A DNA stretch of 40,558 bases from a virus. How positions within the stretch are numbered: position 1 is the stretch's first letter; the number at the start of each line of letters is the position of its first letter. Of this stretch, positions 1 through 8,831 are shown one piece after another. The notes beneath the pieces are model-generated. The model ran no database searches. It had not been told where the DNA came from and worked only from the letters and a program-made list of their open reading frames with translations. The translations under genes were made by a program, and so were the position numbers. Location: the IMG/VR virus record IMGVR_UViG_3300025009_000227, positions 1 to 40,558 of that record; one strand, 5' to 3'.

Positions 1-521
1 GTTTGAATTTGAAGATTAATTTTTTCCATAATACCATCTACGATAGCATTAATTAAATCAGTCCAGTCCACAACCCCGTCTAAAAAACGCTCAAATTCGA
101 CATAAACTGCACCGCCAAATGCTTCCATGGTCATATTAATATAATCAACATCTAATCTTGTTCTTTCAATTACACCACCTAAACCAACTTTGGTAATAAA
201 GTTAAGCAAACCCCTTTTACCCTTTTTAGTTTTAAATTTAGGTTTTTGCCCTTGATCTAAAATCTGATATTCAACAAAACCACCATAAGCATCATCAACT
301 CTTTTAGGGAGAATTTCATCAACATTTTCTTCAACTAATTCAAAAATTTCATTCTTGTTTTTACGGAAACTTTTGTATCTATTTTTACCATCTGGTACTA
401 ATTCTTTAAAAGCATTTCTTAATGCCTCATTTTTTTCAGCAGAAGTATATACAATATCATCTACAATTGAATCATTTCTATTATATGTAGCTTTGGCTAA
501 TTCAAAATATTTTCTTTCCAT
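1..521 (-). CDS. Putative major capsid protein, N-terminal part (cut by window edge)
   Basis: The ATG at 519-521 opens a frame that runs without a stop to base 1, giving 173 residues of the N-terminal part; the C-terminus lies outside. The protein starts MERKYFELAKATYN and is rich in charged helices, followed by an ILDQGQKPKF segment and a Gly-rich stretch. A charged helical N-arm followed by this kind of segment is what I expect of HK97-fold major capsid proteins in Firmicute phages. Its place directly after terminase, portal, protease-scaffold and a small decoration-like gene supports the call. An AGGAGG lies about 12 bases before the ATG. The call rests mainly on gene order and general resemblance; the fold itself cannot be read here. 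Confidence 0.68.
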   Translation of the reverse strand, partial: MERKYFELAKATYNRNDSIVDDIVYTSAEKNEALRNAFKELVPDGKNRYKSFRKNKNEIFELVEENVDEILPKRVDDAYGGFVEYQILDQGQKPKFKTKKGKRGLLNFITKVGLGGVIERTRLDVDYINMTMEAFGGAVYVEFERFLDGVVDWTDLINAIVDGIMEKINLQIQ

Positions 522-568
522 ATTAAATTAATTCCTCCTTTAATTATTATATTTATATTTTGTTAATA

Positions 569-1120
569 CTAACTTTTTGTACAGACAAACATTAAACCAG
601 ATTCCCCAGCAGGTAAAGTTACAACTCTAGTTGCCTGTAATTCAACAGCAGCACCAGCATTTTGAATAGGTTCTAATTCAATTTGACCATTAGTGGAAGG
701 ATATGCATAAACAGCAGTACCAGCAGTAATAGCAGCAACAATAGCAGCATAGTTAGCATAGTCTCCATCATCATATTTAAAGTTATTAGTGTCAAACATA
801 TCACCAATTTGCAAACGATAAATTCTAGGCAAATATTCATTAAGATTTAATCTAAAATTACCTAAAGACATATCACTTTCATCATACATTTTTTCCACAC
901 ATGCAACTAAACCAACTCTGTCAGTTGCAGCAGAAGGGAGTCCAAGAGTTTTTGTGTAATGTTCTTCCACTAAAAGAAATCCATTCTGACATGCAGTAGC
1001 AGCAAAATCAGTTGCATTTAAAGCATATTGAATGTTATGTTCACCTGTTTTCACACCTGCTACTTTACGAAGATTTACAATACCATATCTACCAGTTACT
1101 ACATTATTTACATTAGCCAT
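569..1120 (-). CDS. Putative head decoration/accessory capsid protein
   Basis: This gene encodes 183 residues starting MANVNNVVTG, with an AGGAGG nine bases before the ATG. It is Ala/Val-rich with predicted beta structure and has no membrane segment, signal peptide or catalytic motif. It lies between the protease-scaffold gene and the major capsid gene, with only about 47 bases to the latter. Small proteins in this position in tailed-phage head operons are often decoration (head-stabilising) proteins that coat the capsid. I do not recognise a specific family, so the function comes from position. It is probably made at a high level with the capsid, given its strong ribosome-binding site. Confidence 0.5.
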   Translation of the reverse strand: MANVNNVVTGRYGIVNLRKVAGVKTGEHNIQYALNATDFAATACQNGFLLVEEHYTKTLGLPSAATDRVGLVACVEKMYDESDMSLGNFRLNLNEYLPRIYRLQIGDMFDTNNFKYDDGDYANYAAIVAAITAGTAVYAYPSTNGQIELEPIQNAGAAVELQATRVVTLPAGESGLMFVCTKS

Positions 1121-1148
1121 AAGTTAATTCCTCCTTAATTTTATTTTA

Positions 1149-2876
1149 TTATTTCTTAGGTATTAATGAAGTCCAATCTTCTTTTTTCTTAATTGAAAAA
1201 TTAAAAATTGGAATCTCTGTTTCAGTTTTCTTAGTTTTCTTTGCAAATTTTGCAGATAATTCTTTTGAAGCATACATAAGTTTAAATTCCTTATCCATAT
1301 CTTCAAGAGACAAGTTTTTATCATCTACTGATTTAATATCTTCGGCAGATAATACTTTTGAGAAGTTTTCAATTAATTCTGCTTTGAGTTGTAATTGTTG
1401 TGCTTCAAATGCTTCTTGTTGCTGTTGTTCTATGTTGGATCTAAATTCTTGAAGAGTGGAGTTAATTTGAGTAAGCGTTTCATTTGAATTAACAAGTGTT
1501 TCATTTTCTGTTTTTAGAGAGTTAAATTGTTCAGTTAAAGTTGAAATATTATTTTCATATTCTGTTACTTTAGATTTAATATTTTCAAATTCAGGATTTG
1601 CTTTTTCATATTCTACAGTAATTGTATCTAATTTAGTTTGGATTTCATTTTTCTCAGTTTCTAAAATAGTAAATTTCTCATTAACTTCAGCAATTTTAGA
1701 TTCAGTATCTTGTTTAATTTGTTCAAATTCAGAAGTTATAACTTCGTCAATATTAGTGAATGTAGCATTATCACCTGCTTGTTTTGGTCTCCAATCAGGA
1801 ATAAATTCTACTTTTGCTTCAAAATCTAAAGTTACAATATCCCCATTTAAACTATAAGGAACACCATAATATGTATCCCAACTATTAGTAACTACAACAG
1901 CATTTTCATCTTTTAAATCCATTAAATAAAAACTACGTCTTTCAACTAACTCTCCCCAATAATTTTTCTTCATTTCTGTCATAGTTTGAAGAATTTTATC
2001 AATTTCTGTCATTAACTGACTATTGCTTAGAGAAAATTGTTCTTTAATCTTACTTTCAATTTCTTCTAAAGATAAATCATCAATATTAAATGAAATTGTT
2101 TCAATAGTAAGATTATATTTTTTCAATAATTCTAATTTTTCATCCACTATATTATTTACCTCCTTCTTAATATTATCAACTTCTAATGAAGAAGATTGAT
2201 TTTTTGAAAAAACTTGAGAAATCTCTTTTAATTCTTTCATCATTTGAGTAAATTGCTCATTGCAATTTTGTTTATTAAATAATTGTATACTACTTGATTC
2301 AAAACATGGATCTACCGAATTAGATAATATACAAAATGCTGTAAATTGAAAATCTATAATTTCATAATAACCTTTATCTGAAAAACTACCATTAGAAACC
2401 TCAATTTCCATACTATGATTGAAAACTTTATCTTCTTTTAATTTATTATATGCATCTTGTCTTTTCCATAAAATTACATTAGTACAGAGATATTCGTGCA
2501 TTCCAGATTCGTCTTCAATTTCTTCCCACCAATAATCTGCACTTTCATAAACTACACCAATTGGATATGTATCATTTACAATCTCAACAGATTGAATATT
2601 GCCATTTTCATCTGTATCTACTTCTAAATGTGCATCATGTGAACCAAAATCACCTTTATTACCATTTTCATCAGTTATATTCCTATTATAATTAGTTACA
2701 ATAGGACAATTGTACATACTTTTAATATTTCTTTCAAAACTTTCCTTTGAAATAAAACTATTATTTCTATTAAGTCCATGATATGCAATTTTGAGTATGC
2801 CTGTATCAAAAGAAGAATTTATTTCAGTTATTTTATCAAATGATGAAGAATAATTAAGATACATTATTTTAGCAAT
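1149..2876 (-). CDS. Prohead protease fused to capsid scaffold
   Basis: About 575 residues. Roughly the first 210 look like a capsid-maturation protease: a GSHDAH segment offers a candidate His and an NHSMEIEV segment a candidate Ser, similar in layout to HK97/T4-type prohead proteases. Residues about 215-300 and 370-530 are long charged helices with coiled-coil character (many E, K, Q, N), as expected of a scaffold; a beta-rich insert with a WDTYYGVPYSLNGD segment lies between. Such fusions digest their own scaffold during head maturation. The first GTG (2885) lies inside the AGGAGGTG Shine-Dalgarno and so cannot be a normal start. The in-frame ATT at 2876 is 8 bases from AGGAGG, and the first ATG (2864) is 20 away. 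I prefer ATT. Confidence 0.75.
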   Translation of the reverse strand: MAKIMYLNYSSSFDKITEINSSFDTGILKIAYHGLNRNNSFISKESFERNIKSMYNCPIVTNYNRNITDENGNKGDFGSHDAHLEVDTDENGNIQSVEIVNDTYPIGVVYESADYWWEEIEDESGMHEYLCTNVILWKRQDAYNKLKEDKVFNHSMEIEVSNGSFSDKGYYEIIDFQFTAFCILSNSVDPCFESSSIQLFNKQNCNEQFTQMMKELKEISQVFSKNQSSSLEVDNIKKEVNNIVDEKLELLKKYNLTIETISFNIDDLSLEEIESKIKEQFSLSNSQLMTEIDKILQTMTEMKKNYWGELVERRSFYLMDLKDENAVVVTNSWDTYYGVPYSLNGDIVTLDFEAKVEFIPDWRPKQAGDNATFTNIDEVITSEFEQIKQDTESKIAEVNEKFTILETEKNEIQTKLDTITVEYEKANPEFENIKSKVTEYENNISTLTEQFNSLKTENETLVNSNETLTQINSTLQEFRSNIEQQQQEAFEAQQLQLKAELIENFSKVLSAEDIKSVDDKNLSLEDMDKEFKLMYASKELSAKFAKKTKKTETEIPIFNFSIKKKEDWTSLIPKK

Positions 2877-2890
2877 AATTTTCACCTCCT

Positions 2891-3070
2891 TTAAAAAGTC
2901 ATTTTATTACTAAAAACAAATTGTTTTTTATCTATTTGTTTAAAGTTAAATGTTGTAATAGTGGAGTTTTCAAAAATAAAAAAACTATTATTTTTAGATA
3001 ATAGCTTAAATCCTTCTTGGAGCAATTTATTTTTTAGTTCTTCTGAAAAACAGTGAATGAAATTTATAAT
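2891..3070 (-). CDS. Small conserved-type protein between portal and protease, non-ATG start
   Basis: The frame has no ATG, GTG or TTG at a sensible distance from a ribosome-binding site, but GAAGGTGATT (3080-3071) is followed by ATT (3070) and ATA (3067). From there about 59 residues read INFIHCFSEELKNKLLQEGF and onwards, ending at 2891. The composition and the CFSEELKNKL.QEG pattern resemble small proteins seen between portal and protease in some clostridial phages; their function is unknown to me. The longer frame up to 3181 would overlap the 3' end of the portal gene and carries no ribosome-binding site there, so I reject that start. The start codon is uncertain, but the gene is probably real. 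Confidence 0.5.
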   Translation of the reverse strand: MINFIHCFSEELKNKLLQEGFKLLSKNNSFFIFENSTITTFNFKQIDKKQFVFSNKMTF

Positions 3071-3098
3071 AATCACCTTCTTTATGATACTTAAAAAA

Positions 3099-4670
3099 TT
3101 ACCTATTATTATTTTCTTTGTCCTGAGAAATAATTGTATTATCTGCTGGGTCATCTGTTTCTGGTGCTCCACCTTTATCATCTGAATTTCCAGATTGATT
3201 CATGTTAGTAGGAGGTATCCAATTTGATTTAGATTTAACAAGATTTTCATATTCCAATGAGGCGTTGTAACAATCACTATCATTACCAATTTTTGACGTA
3301 ATAATATTAAGAGACCCTCCAATTGTAGTTAACTTATACTCATTTTCAATCTGCTCTTTTTGATTAAACCAAGTTGTTTTCCATATATTTAATCTAAAAG
3401 TATATTTCTTTCTTAAATTAACATTGCTAATACGATAGTTAAACCAACTTTGAATTTTATCAAGCATTGAGAATACAATAGATTGTATATATATTAAATT
3501 TTGTGTAATACCAACAGATGAATTTGTACTTGAACCACCAAGGAGTAAAGGGTTAGCACCTGCTTGCATATATGCCATTGATTTAGTAAATTCAGCTAAG
3601 TTCGTTTTTTCATTTTGAACACTTTTAAATGGAATTTCTTGTAATTTATACGGACACCCCACCACAGAAATGCTCTCTGGGAGTCCGTTGGCAACAACGT
3701 TTACCCATTCATGGACTCTTTCAGGTTCTATTAAAGGAATCCCAGTTTCTAGATCATGTGGAAACTCAATTCCAATCATTTTCACCTTATCATCCCTAGA
3801 ACTCTCAATCTCTTCATCAACTAAATCATTTAATAAAAATAACTCAGTAAACAATTGACTATATAAAGGCAAAAAGAAAGTATCATTATCTCCACCTAAT
3901 TTAATACAACATACTTTATCACTAGGTAAAGGTTGCCATTCTGGATATCTTAATCTATCAGAATTAGTTTTATATTTATCATATAATATTTTAAATTCAT
4001 CAGGATAAATACTCCAAGCAAATTCAGATAATTCATTATCTCTAGATAAATCTTCAAAATATTTGAAGTTAAATTCTACGGAAAATTGTCCATTTTTTAT
4101 CGAATATAATCTAACATATTTAATGGGCAAATCCCATAGATAAGGAAAATTACCATCATTTTTTTCAAACCCACAATAAGCACCATATCTAACTAAACTT
4201 TCTATAATTCTACGTCCAGTTTTCTTTATATCAATATTATCAATATATTTTCTAACAGTATTAAATTCATTATTAAAATTTTTTAGAAGTTTATTTATTA
4301 CTTCTTGAGATTCTTCTTCAGTCATTTCTTTTGAAGTTTGATTAGCAATTTCTTCTTTTAATTTTTGCATTGTATAAAAATCAGGTTGAAGATAATTATC
4401 TAATGTTGCCATGTTTGTAGTTAAATTTACTAAAACTTTATAAATACCTTCAGGTGCATATAAATTATCTGATAAATCAAGTATCTCATTTTGATATTTT
4501 TGTGGATTTTCTAGCCATAATTTTATTTTATCAATTGTTACATTTTTTAATTTTTTTTGTTTATTTTTAAATAAACCACCTATTCTTGAAAGGGAAAAGT
4601 TTTTAGCTGAATCCCATGATTTTTTTAATGAGAATAGGGTAGGGGAGAGGTTTTGATCTAATTCTGACAT
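3099..4670 (-). CDS. Phage portal protein
   Basis: This gene encodes 523 residues. Portals form the dodecameric ring at the capsid vertex through which terminase pumps DNA. The sequence has the expected alpha-rich build: a wing-like N-terminal part, then a central acidic segment (LVDEEIESSRDD, about residues 283-294), then an Ala/Gly-rich tunnel-loop-like stretch (YMQAGANPLLLGGSSTN), and a disordered Ser/Asn/Asp-rich C-tail with GNSDDKGGAPETDD. The length fits the family. It sits directly after the large terminase and before the protease-scaffold. An AAAGGAGG lies about 13 bases before the ATG, a long spacing. The call is confident from gene order plus overall pattern, with no single diagnostic residue. 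Confidence 0.82.
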   Translation of the reverse strand: MSELDQNLSPTLFSLKKSWDSAKNFSLSRIGGLFKNKQKKLKNVTIDKIKLWLENPQKYQNEILDLSDNLYAPEGIYKVLVNLTTNMATLDNYLQPDFYTMQKLKEEIANQTSKEMTEEESQEVINKLLKNFNNEFNTVRKYIDNIDIKKTGRRIIESLVRYGAYCGFEKNDGNFPYLWDLPIKYVRLYSIKNGQFSVEFNFKYFEDLSRDNELSEFAWSIYPDEFKILYDKYKTNSDRLRYPEWQPLPSDKVCCIKLGGDNDTFFLPLYSQLFTELFLLNDLVDEEIESSRDDKVKMIGIEFPHDLETGIPLIEPERVHEWVNVVANGLPESISVVGCPYKLQEIPFKSVQNEKTNLAEFTKSMAYMQAGANPLLLGGSSTNSSVGITQNLIYIQSIVFSMLDKIQSWFNYRISNVNLRKKYTFRLNIWKTTWFNQKEQIENEYKLTTIGGSLNIITSKIGNDSDCYNASLEYENLVKSKSNWIPPTNMNQSGNSDDKGGAPETDDPADNTIISQDKENNNR

Positions 4671-4732
4671 TAAAAATGTAAAACCTCCTTTCTGTTAATT
4701 TAATTATATTAATTATTATTTATATTTACAAT

Positions 4733-6545
4733 CTATCTTCTTGCTCTTGATGATTTATTTGCTATTGCAAAATATGATGAAGGGGAGATGTTGGTATTTT
4801 TTTTCTTTATTTTATTTTTCTTTTCTTGTAAATAAATCCAATATAAACCATACATTAATGCGGAAAATTTATCTTTTTGAATAGACCTTGAAACTCTATC
4901 AATTCTTGTTTCATTTCCTGCTTGTTTATAAGTAAGATTCATAATTTCTTCACATAAATTACCAGTTAAAACATATGGAATTTGAGCATTAGCTAATTCT
5001 TCACTATCTTTAATTTTATGTTTTAATTTTTTTTCTAAAGATTTTATACCTTCATATTCTGTTTTTAAAAGACCTACATCTAATTTATTAAATACTTGCA
5101 TAAAATGATTTATCATATCACTATTTTTAGTTTCTTTATTTTGTGCTTTTAATGCAAAAACCATAGATATACTATTATTTAATTTGTACTTATCATAATC
5201 AGGATCATTAACAACACTATATGGTGGATTGCCATCATTTAAATCAAGAACTAACTGATCCACAACAGAAACTCCAAGGCCATTCGCGTCAATTACTAAA
5301 ATTCTTGCTTTGAATTCTTTTACTTTTTGTTTTAAAAATTTTGCTTGTAATAAACTATGTTGCCCTTCCATAGAAAACAGATTTACAACTTCTTTAATAT
5401 AATCTCCGTTATCTTTAGGAGTCATTTTTATAACTACTAAACATGATAAAGCATTTTCATCACCTTCATTACGACTAACATCATATGCTAAACAATAATC
5501 AACTCTATCATCTCCACAATGTTCCCATTCAGCAATTCCAACTATTCTAGATTTTTGTAATTTATCATCAGCCACTAAAGAATCAGAAGAAGAACCTGTC
5601 CAAATAGATTGATACTCACGCATAAAATCCATAATACTATAGGTTGGTGATTCTCTTAATTCCTCAATAAAATCTATATCTAACTGACCATACATGCAAG
5701 GTAACTCATATGAATTGCCTAAACAAAATGCTGATTTACCATTAATCATATCTTGATAAACTTCAGACATTTTTTCATAAGAAAATTGCTGTTGAGTTCC
5801 TGCTGTTGTAATATATAATTCACATTTATGTATTTCTTCTGGATCAACACCACTACATGCAGCTATGCGGTCATTGGCCATAAGGGGTATTACGACTGCA
5901 TTGAGTATATTACCATCAAATTTTTTATCTGAAATTTCTTCAATTGCCCCACCGTACCTACGACCACCTCTCGTAGAATCACGCATTTGGACAACATCGT
6001 ATTTTGACCCATTGTAAAATATTAATTTAGTATAATCTTTATTTTCTACAAATGTTTTAACTTCTTTTTTTAAAAGAGGGTAATGTTCAAATATATCATT
6101 TATATTATCTGCTGTTATTTTTGCAGCTTGCTCTTTACCTACTGCACATGTAAAAAGTTTAGTTTTTTCAAACATAATACATTTTAAAATAAATGCTAAA
6201 TTTTGAAGATAACTTTTAGATGTTCCACGAGTAGCAGTTAAAAAAACTTTTCTATATCTCATCATAATTCTTAAATATACTCTTTGATAATAATATAATT
6301 GTATTTTAGAATCAGGAGTTGAAATAAAATCAAGAAATTTGTCAGGGATACCACCTAAAATAACTACATAATTCTCTCCATTGATCTTTGATATTTTCAA
6401 AATTTTTTATTTGTAGATTATTTATATTATTTGTTTCAAAATTTTGAGGATTAGAAAATGTATCACTATCTTTAATACTTCTGCTTTTTTTACTAAAATT
6501 ATTTTGAGATGTTATTATTATCATCTCCATCAACTTTAATATCAT
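4733..6545 (-). CDS. terL: Terminase large subunit, joined by a +1 frameshift
   Basis: This is the packaging ATPase and nuclease. The frame from 6400 encodes most of it: Walker A-like TATRGTSKS, a GGAIEE Walker B-like segment, and RNase H-like acidic motifs around AYDVSRNEGDENA and LVIDANGLG, ending with KDKFSALMYGLYWIY. Its apparent N-terminus (TTG at 6400, no Shine-Dalgarno, stop just upstream) is unlike the family. The overlapping frame ending at 6342 supplies the missing part, with ENIKDQWRELCSYFRWYP continuing as DKFLDFIS. Joining them by +1 at CCC-TGA (6347-6342) gives about 603 residues, a normal length. The start in the upstream frame is uncertain: ATGs lie at 6545, 6530 and 6524, all overlapping the end of the previous gene. 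Confidence 0.85.
6341..6356 (-). promoter_or_regulatory. prfB-like +1 ribosomal frameshift site in terL
   Basis: The minus strand reads AGG-TGG-TAT-CCC-TGA-C. Its parts are a Shine-Dalgarno-like AGGTGG (6356-6351), a three-base spacer TAT, the Pro codon CCC which can slip one base onto CCT, an in-frame TGA stop (6344-6342) and a following C, which makes TGA a weak terminator. The known bacterial release-factor-2 site has the same parts at the same spacing: AGG-GGG-TAT-CTT-TGA-C. CCC should be a rare codon in DNA this A+T-rich. Frameshifting here would restore a full-length terminase. Confidence 0.8.
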
Positions 6546-7473
6546 TAATTATTATTACATTATCTGTATCTATTTCATCTAAATCTAATTTAGGAGTATC
6601 AAAAGGAGGTAATATCATTTTCTCTGCTTTATTAAGTTTTAAAGTAAAATTTTCTATATGCATAATTGTTTTATCTACTATATCTTGATTAATACCTTTT
6701 ATTTTTCTATAATATTCCCAAGGTGGTATAAATCCATCTTTTTCAACCTCAGAATAAATAGTACAAAAATTTCTTATTCCACCTGTTTTATCCGCATCTG
6801 TTTTATCCATTGCACGAAACTTTGAATCTGCCATATATTTAGAAAATAAATCACCTAATTTTTTAGCTTCATCATAATTTCCTTCTTCTAATTCCTTATC
6901 CATTTTTAAAGAAATAATTGCAAGTTTTTTTAGATATATCATATCTTGAGTTGTTTCTATACTATTTGTTCTTTGCATATCATTATAAAATTGTTCTAAT
7001 TCATAATAATCTTCTGGATCATATTTATTTCCCCATTTTAAAATCATTTCACTAGTAACATCAAAATGGTTGTTACTAGTAATTATTTGATCTATATTTA
7101 ATTTCACAGGATTAATACTATCAGGTTTAAATTTACTATCTTTCCAAGTTCCTTTTTTAAATTCATTTAATTTTGAATTGGCAATTCTTATATATATACT
7201 CCAAGGATCTTCTTGATTTTTTTCTACCGCAGACCTCCAATATGAATAAATAAAAGGAATATCTAATAATTGAAGTATCTTATATACTGTTTCTATTTTA
7301 TTATAATCAAGCATAGACCTAACACAAACCTTACAGATATTTAATTTCCCATCTACTGATAATACTGAATTTGTATTATAGTATTGAGCCATTGCTAATT
7401 CTCTTTTACAATTATCACATATTTTTTTAGTTTGTAACTTTACTGTTGTAGATTCTTTCTTTTTTCTTGGCAT
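6499..7473 (-). CDS. Putative terminase small subunit with N-terminal zinc finger
   Basis: This gene encodes 324 residues. The N-terminus is basic (MPRKKKES) and carries two Cys pairs, C19-x2-C22 and C47-x2-C50, consistent with a treble-clef or ribbon zinc site for DNA binding. The rest is helical and charged, with an Asp/Asn-rich tail (VDGDDNNN). It lies immediately upstream of, and overlaps, the upstream frame of the large terminase, which is the normal place for the small subunit that recognises the packaging site. GGAG lies eight bases before the ATG. Sequence alone does not prove the function; a separate DNA-binding regulator is the main alternative. Confidence 0.55.
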   Translation of the reverse strand: MPRKKKESTTVKLQTKKICDNCKRELAMAQYYNTNSVLSVDGKLNICKVCVRSMLDYNKIETVYKILQLLDIPFIYSYWRSAVEKNQEDPWSIYIRIANSKLNEFKKGTWKDSKFKPDSINPVKLNIDQIITSNNHFDVTSEMILKWGNKYDPEDYYELEQFYNDMQRTNSIETTQDMIYLKKLAIISLKMDKELEEGNYDEAKKLGDLFSKYMADSKFRAMDKTDADKTGGIRNFCTIYSEVEKDGFIPPWEYYRKIKGINQDIVDKTIMHIENFTLKLNKAEKMILPPFDTPKLDLDEIDTDNVIIINDIKVDGDDNNNISK

Positions 7474-7489
7474 AAGCCACGCTCCTTAT

Positions 7490-8470
7490 TTAACTAACTA
7501 TTTTTAAATCTTTTTCTGTTATTCTTCTTAGTTTCCCATATGTGTCATCATTAATAAATCCACCAATATTTATATTATAATGAGAATGATATTTTTCATC
7601 AGATTTAAACCATTCTAATGCCTTATTATATTCTTCTAATAAAACTTCATCAGAAGGTAAATAATCTCTAATTGTATTAATAAATACACCTTTCCAACCT
7701 CGTCTTTTTAAATATTGATATCTTCTTATTTCTTTATTTTTAAATTCCTCTTCTGTCATATTACCCATTTTCACACATAAATCATGACCTGATCCATTTA
7801 CTTCTATGTAAATTTTATCTTCAGGAAAACCAATATCTAAACTTGGTGTGTCATTAGAATAATTTAATTCACCACCAAATAATTGATGAATATATCTTTG
7901 TTGTCTTGAGGTTCTAACAGTGCTGTTTTTATAAAATGTTTCTGCCTTTTTAATTTTAACATCTTCAATTTGAGAAATATTATCTACTCCATACTTTTCT
8001 TTTACAATTTCTTTTGTTTTTTCAATAAAATATTTTGAACCAAAAATACTCTCAGAATTATATTTCTCTAAATTAGTTTGTTTCTGTTTTTTAATAAATT
8101 CAGGTTGATTAATATGATATTCAAAACCATAATTAACTAAATTGCATTCTGCTGTTTTCTTTGTTTGACATTTTCTATTGGAGCAACAATCTTTATGTAC
8201 TACAGAATTTAAATTATTTTTAATATAATCTCCTGCATTTTTCGGATAAGTACCTTTACATCCTTCTTCATTATAATCACATTTTACTAATACCTTAACT
8301 TCACTATAAGGAGGCAAATCTTCAACTTTAACTATTAAATTTTTACTATAATCAATAACTTTTCTACCATACTTATCTGTTTTGTATGGTATTTCATAAC
8401 ATTTTTCTTCATAATGAGATAATTTTTTAGAACCCTTTAATTTAACCTCTACCTCTTTTGTAATTAACAT
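7490..8470 (-). CDS. Vsr-like (EDxHD-type) homing endonuclease, putative
   Basis: This gene encodes 326 residues. The N-terminus (MLITKEVEVKLKGSKKLSHY) is a module typical of phage HNH/EDxHD endonucleases. Next comes a Cys-rich patch (CDYNEEGC, CCSNRKC) likely to bind zinc, then repeated K.TNLEKY and KEKYGVDNISQ helical motifs probably used for DNA contact. The C-terminal domain has LDIGFPEDKIYIEVNGSGHD and RRYQYLKRRGWKGVFINT, matching the core of Vsr/PD-(D/E)XK-related nucleases. It sits between the leader at 8497-8579 and the putative small terminase, an intergenic position common for free-standing homing endonucleases. The start is clear: AGGAGG, eight bases, ATG. A 36-residue relative of its N-terminus lies at 26407-26517. 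Confidence 0.7.
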   Translation of the reverse strand: MLITKEVEVKLKGSKKLSHYEEKCYEIPYKTDKYGRKVIDYSKNLIVKVEDLPPYSEVKVLVKCDYNEEGCKGTYPKNAGDYIKNNLNSVVHKDCCSNRKCQTKKTAECNLVNYGFEYHINQPEFIKKQKQTNLEKYNSESIFGSKYFIEKTKEIVKEKYGVDNISQIEDVKIKKAETFYKNSTVRTSRQQRYIHQLFGGELNYSNDTPSLDIGFPEDKIYIEVNGSGHDLCVKMGNMTEEEFKNKEIRRYQYLKRRGWKGVFINTIRDYLPSDEVLLEEYNKALEWFKSDEKYHSHYNINIGGFINDDTYGKLRRITEKDLKIVS

Positions 8471-8496
8471 TTAATCATCCTCCTGTATATTTTGTT

Positions 8497-8579
8497 TTCT
8501 CCTGTGTTTTCTTTATATAAAAAATAAAAAAGAGAATACGCACAGGAGAATAGGGAGCTACCCTAAAATCGTATTCTCT
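8497..8579 (-). promoter_or_regulatory. Interleaved inverted repeats in packaging-operon leader (possible attenuator)
   Basis: In minus-strand RNA order there are four elements. Arm A1 AGAGAATACG (8579-8570) pairs with A2 CGTATTCTCT (8540-8531), and A2 is followed at once by a T-rich tract like an intrinsic terminator. Inside the A loop are a small hairpin TAGGG/CCCTA (8565-8551) and arm B1 TTCTCCTGTG (8550-8541). B1 pairs perfectly over ten bases with B2 CACAGGAGAA (8506-8497), which lies beyond the T-tract. A and B are therefore interleaved and form either a pseudoknot or alternative folds. The gene at 8470 starts just downstream. Confidence 0.55.
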
Positions 8580-8599
8580 AAAATAAACATATATAAAAT

Positions 8600-8627
8600 A
8601 TTATATTGCTAATCTAATACTAAACAA
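8600..8627 (-). promoter_or_regulatory. Candidate sigma-A promoter for packaging operon
   Basis: On the minus strand TTGTTT (8627-8622), a 16-base spacer and TATAAT (8605-8600). The -10 is perfect and the -35 is partial. Transcription would start near 8593 and enter the interleaved hairpins before the gene at 8470. Confidence 0.4.
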
Positions 8628-8681
8628 CTAACCTAAAAAATCACAACCAAATCTCACTTCTATACTAAATAATAAAGCACA

Positions 8682-8721
8682 AGAAAACTATGCTAACCAA
8701 TCAAAACAAATTAGCATAGTT
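8682..8721 (-). terminator. Stem-loop, likely terminator of the tail-fibre operon
   Basis: AACTATGCTAA (8721-8711) pairs perfectly with TTAGCATAGTT (8696-8686) over 11 bases with a 14-base loop. TTTTCTT-like bases overlap and follow the second arm on the minus strand. It lies about 110 bases past the stop of the last tail gene (8832). The surrounding 8471-8831 holds no gene that I can support. Confidence 0.5.
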
Positions 8722-8831
8722 CAATCTACCTTATTATTAAATTTGTCCTTACAACTACTATTAACTTCTTTGTTGGGATTCTACACCCATAAAATTCTTA
8801 ATCATCACACATCAAATTCCACTAACAAACA

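Noticed and set aside
6341-6356. Sequencing or assembly error as the cause of the terL frame break
   Set aside because: Not excluded, but chance would rarely place the break exactly at a site matching the prfB frameshift layout, with stimulator, spacer, slippery codon, UGA and following C all in place.
6342-6400. TTG at 6400 as the true start of the large terminase
   Set aside because: There is no Shine-Dalgarno, an in-frame stop lies just upstream, and the resulting first 19 residues do not look like a terminase N-terminus, whereas the overlapping frame does.
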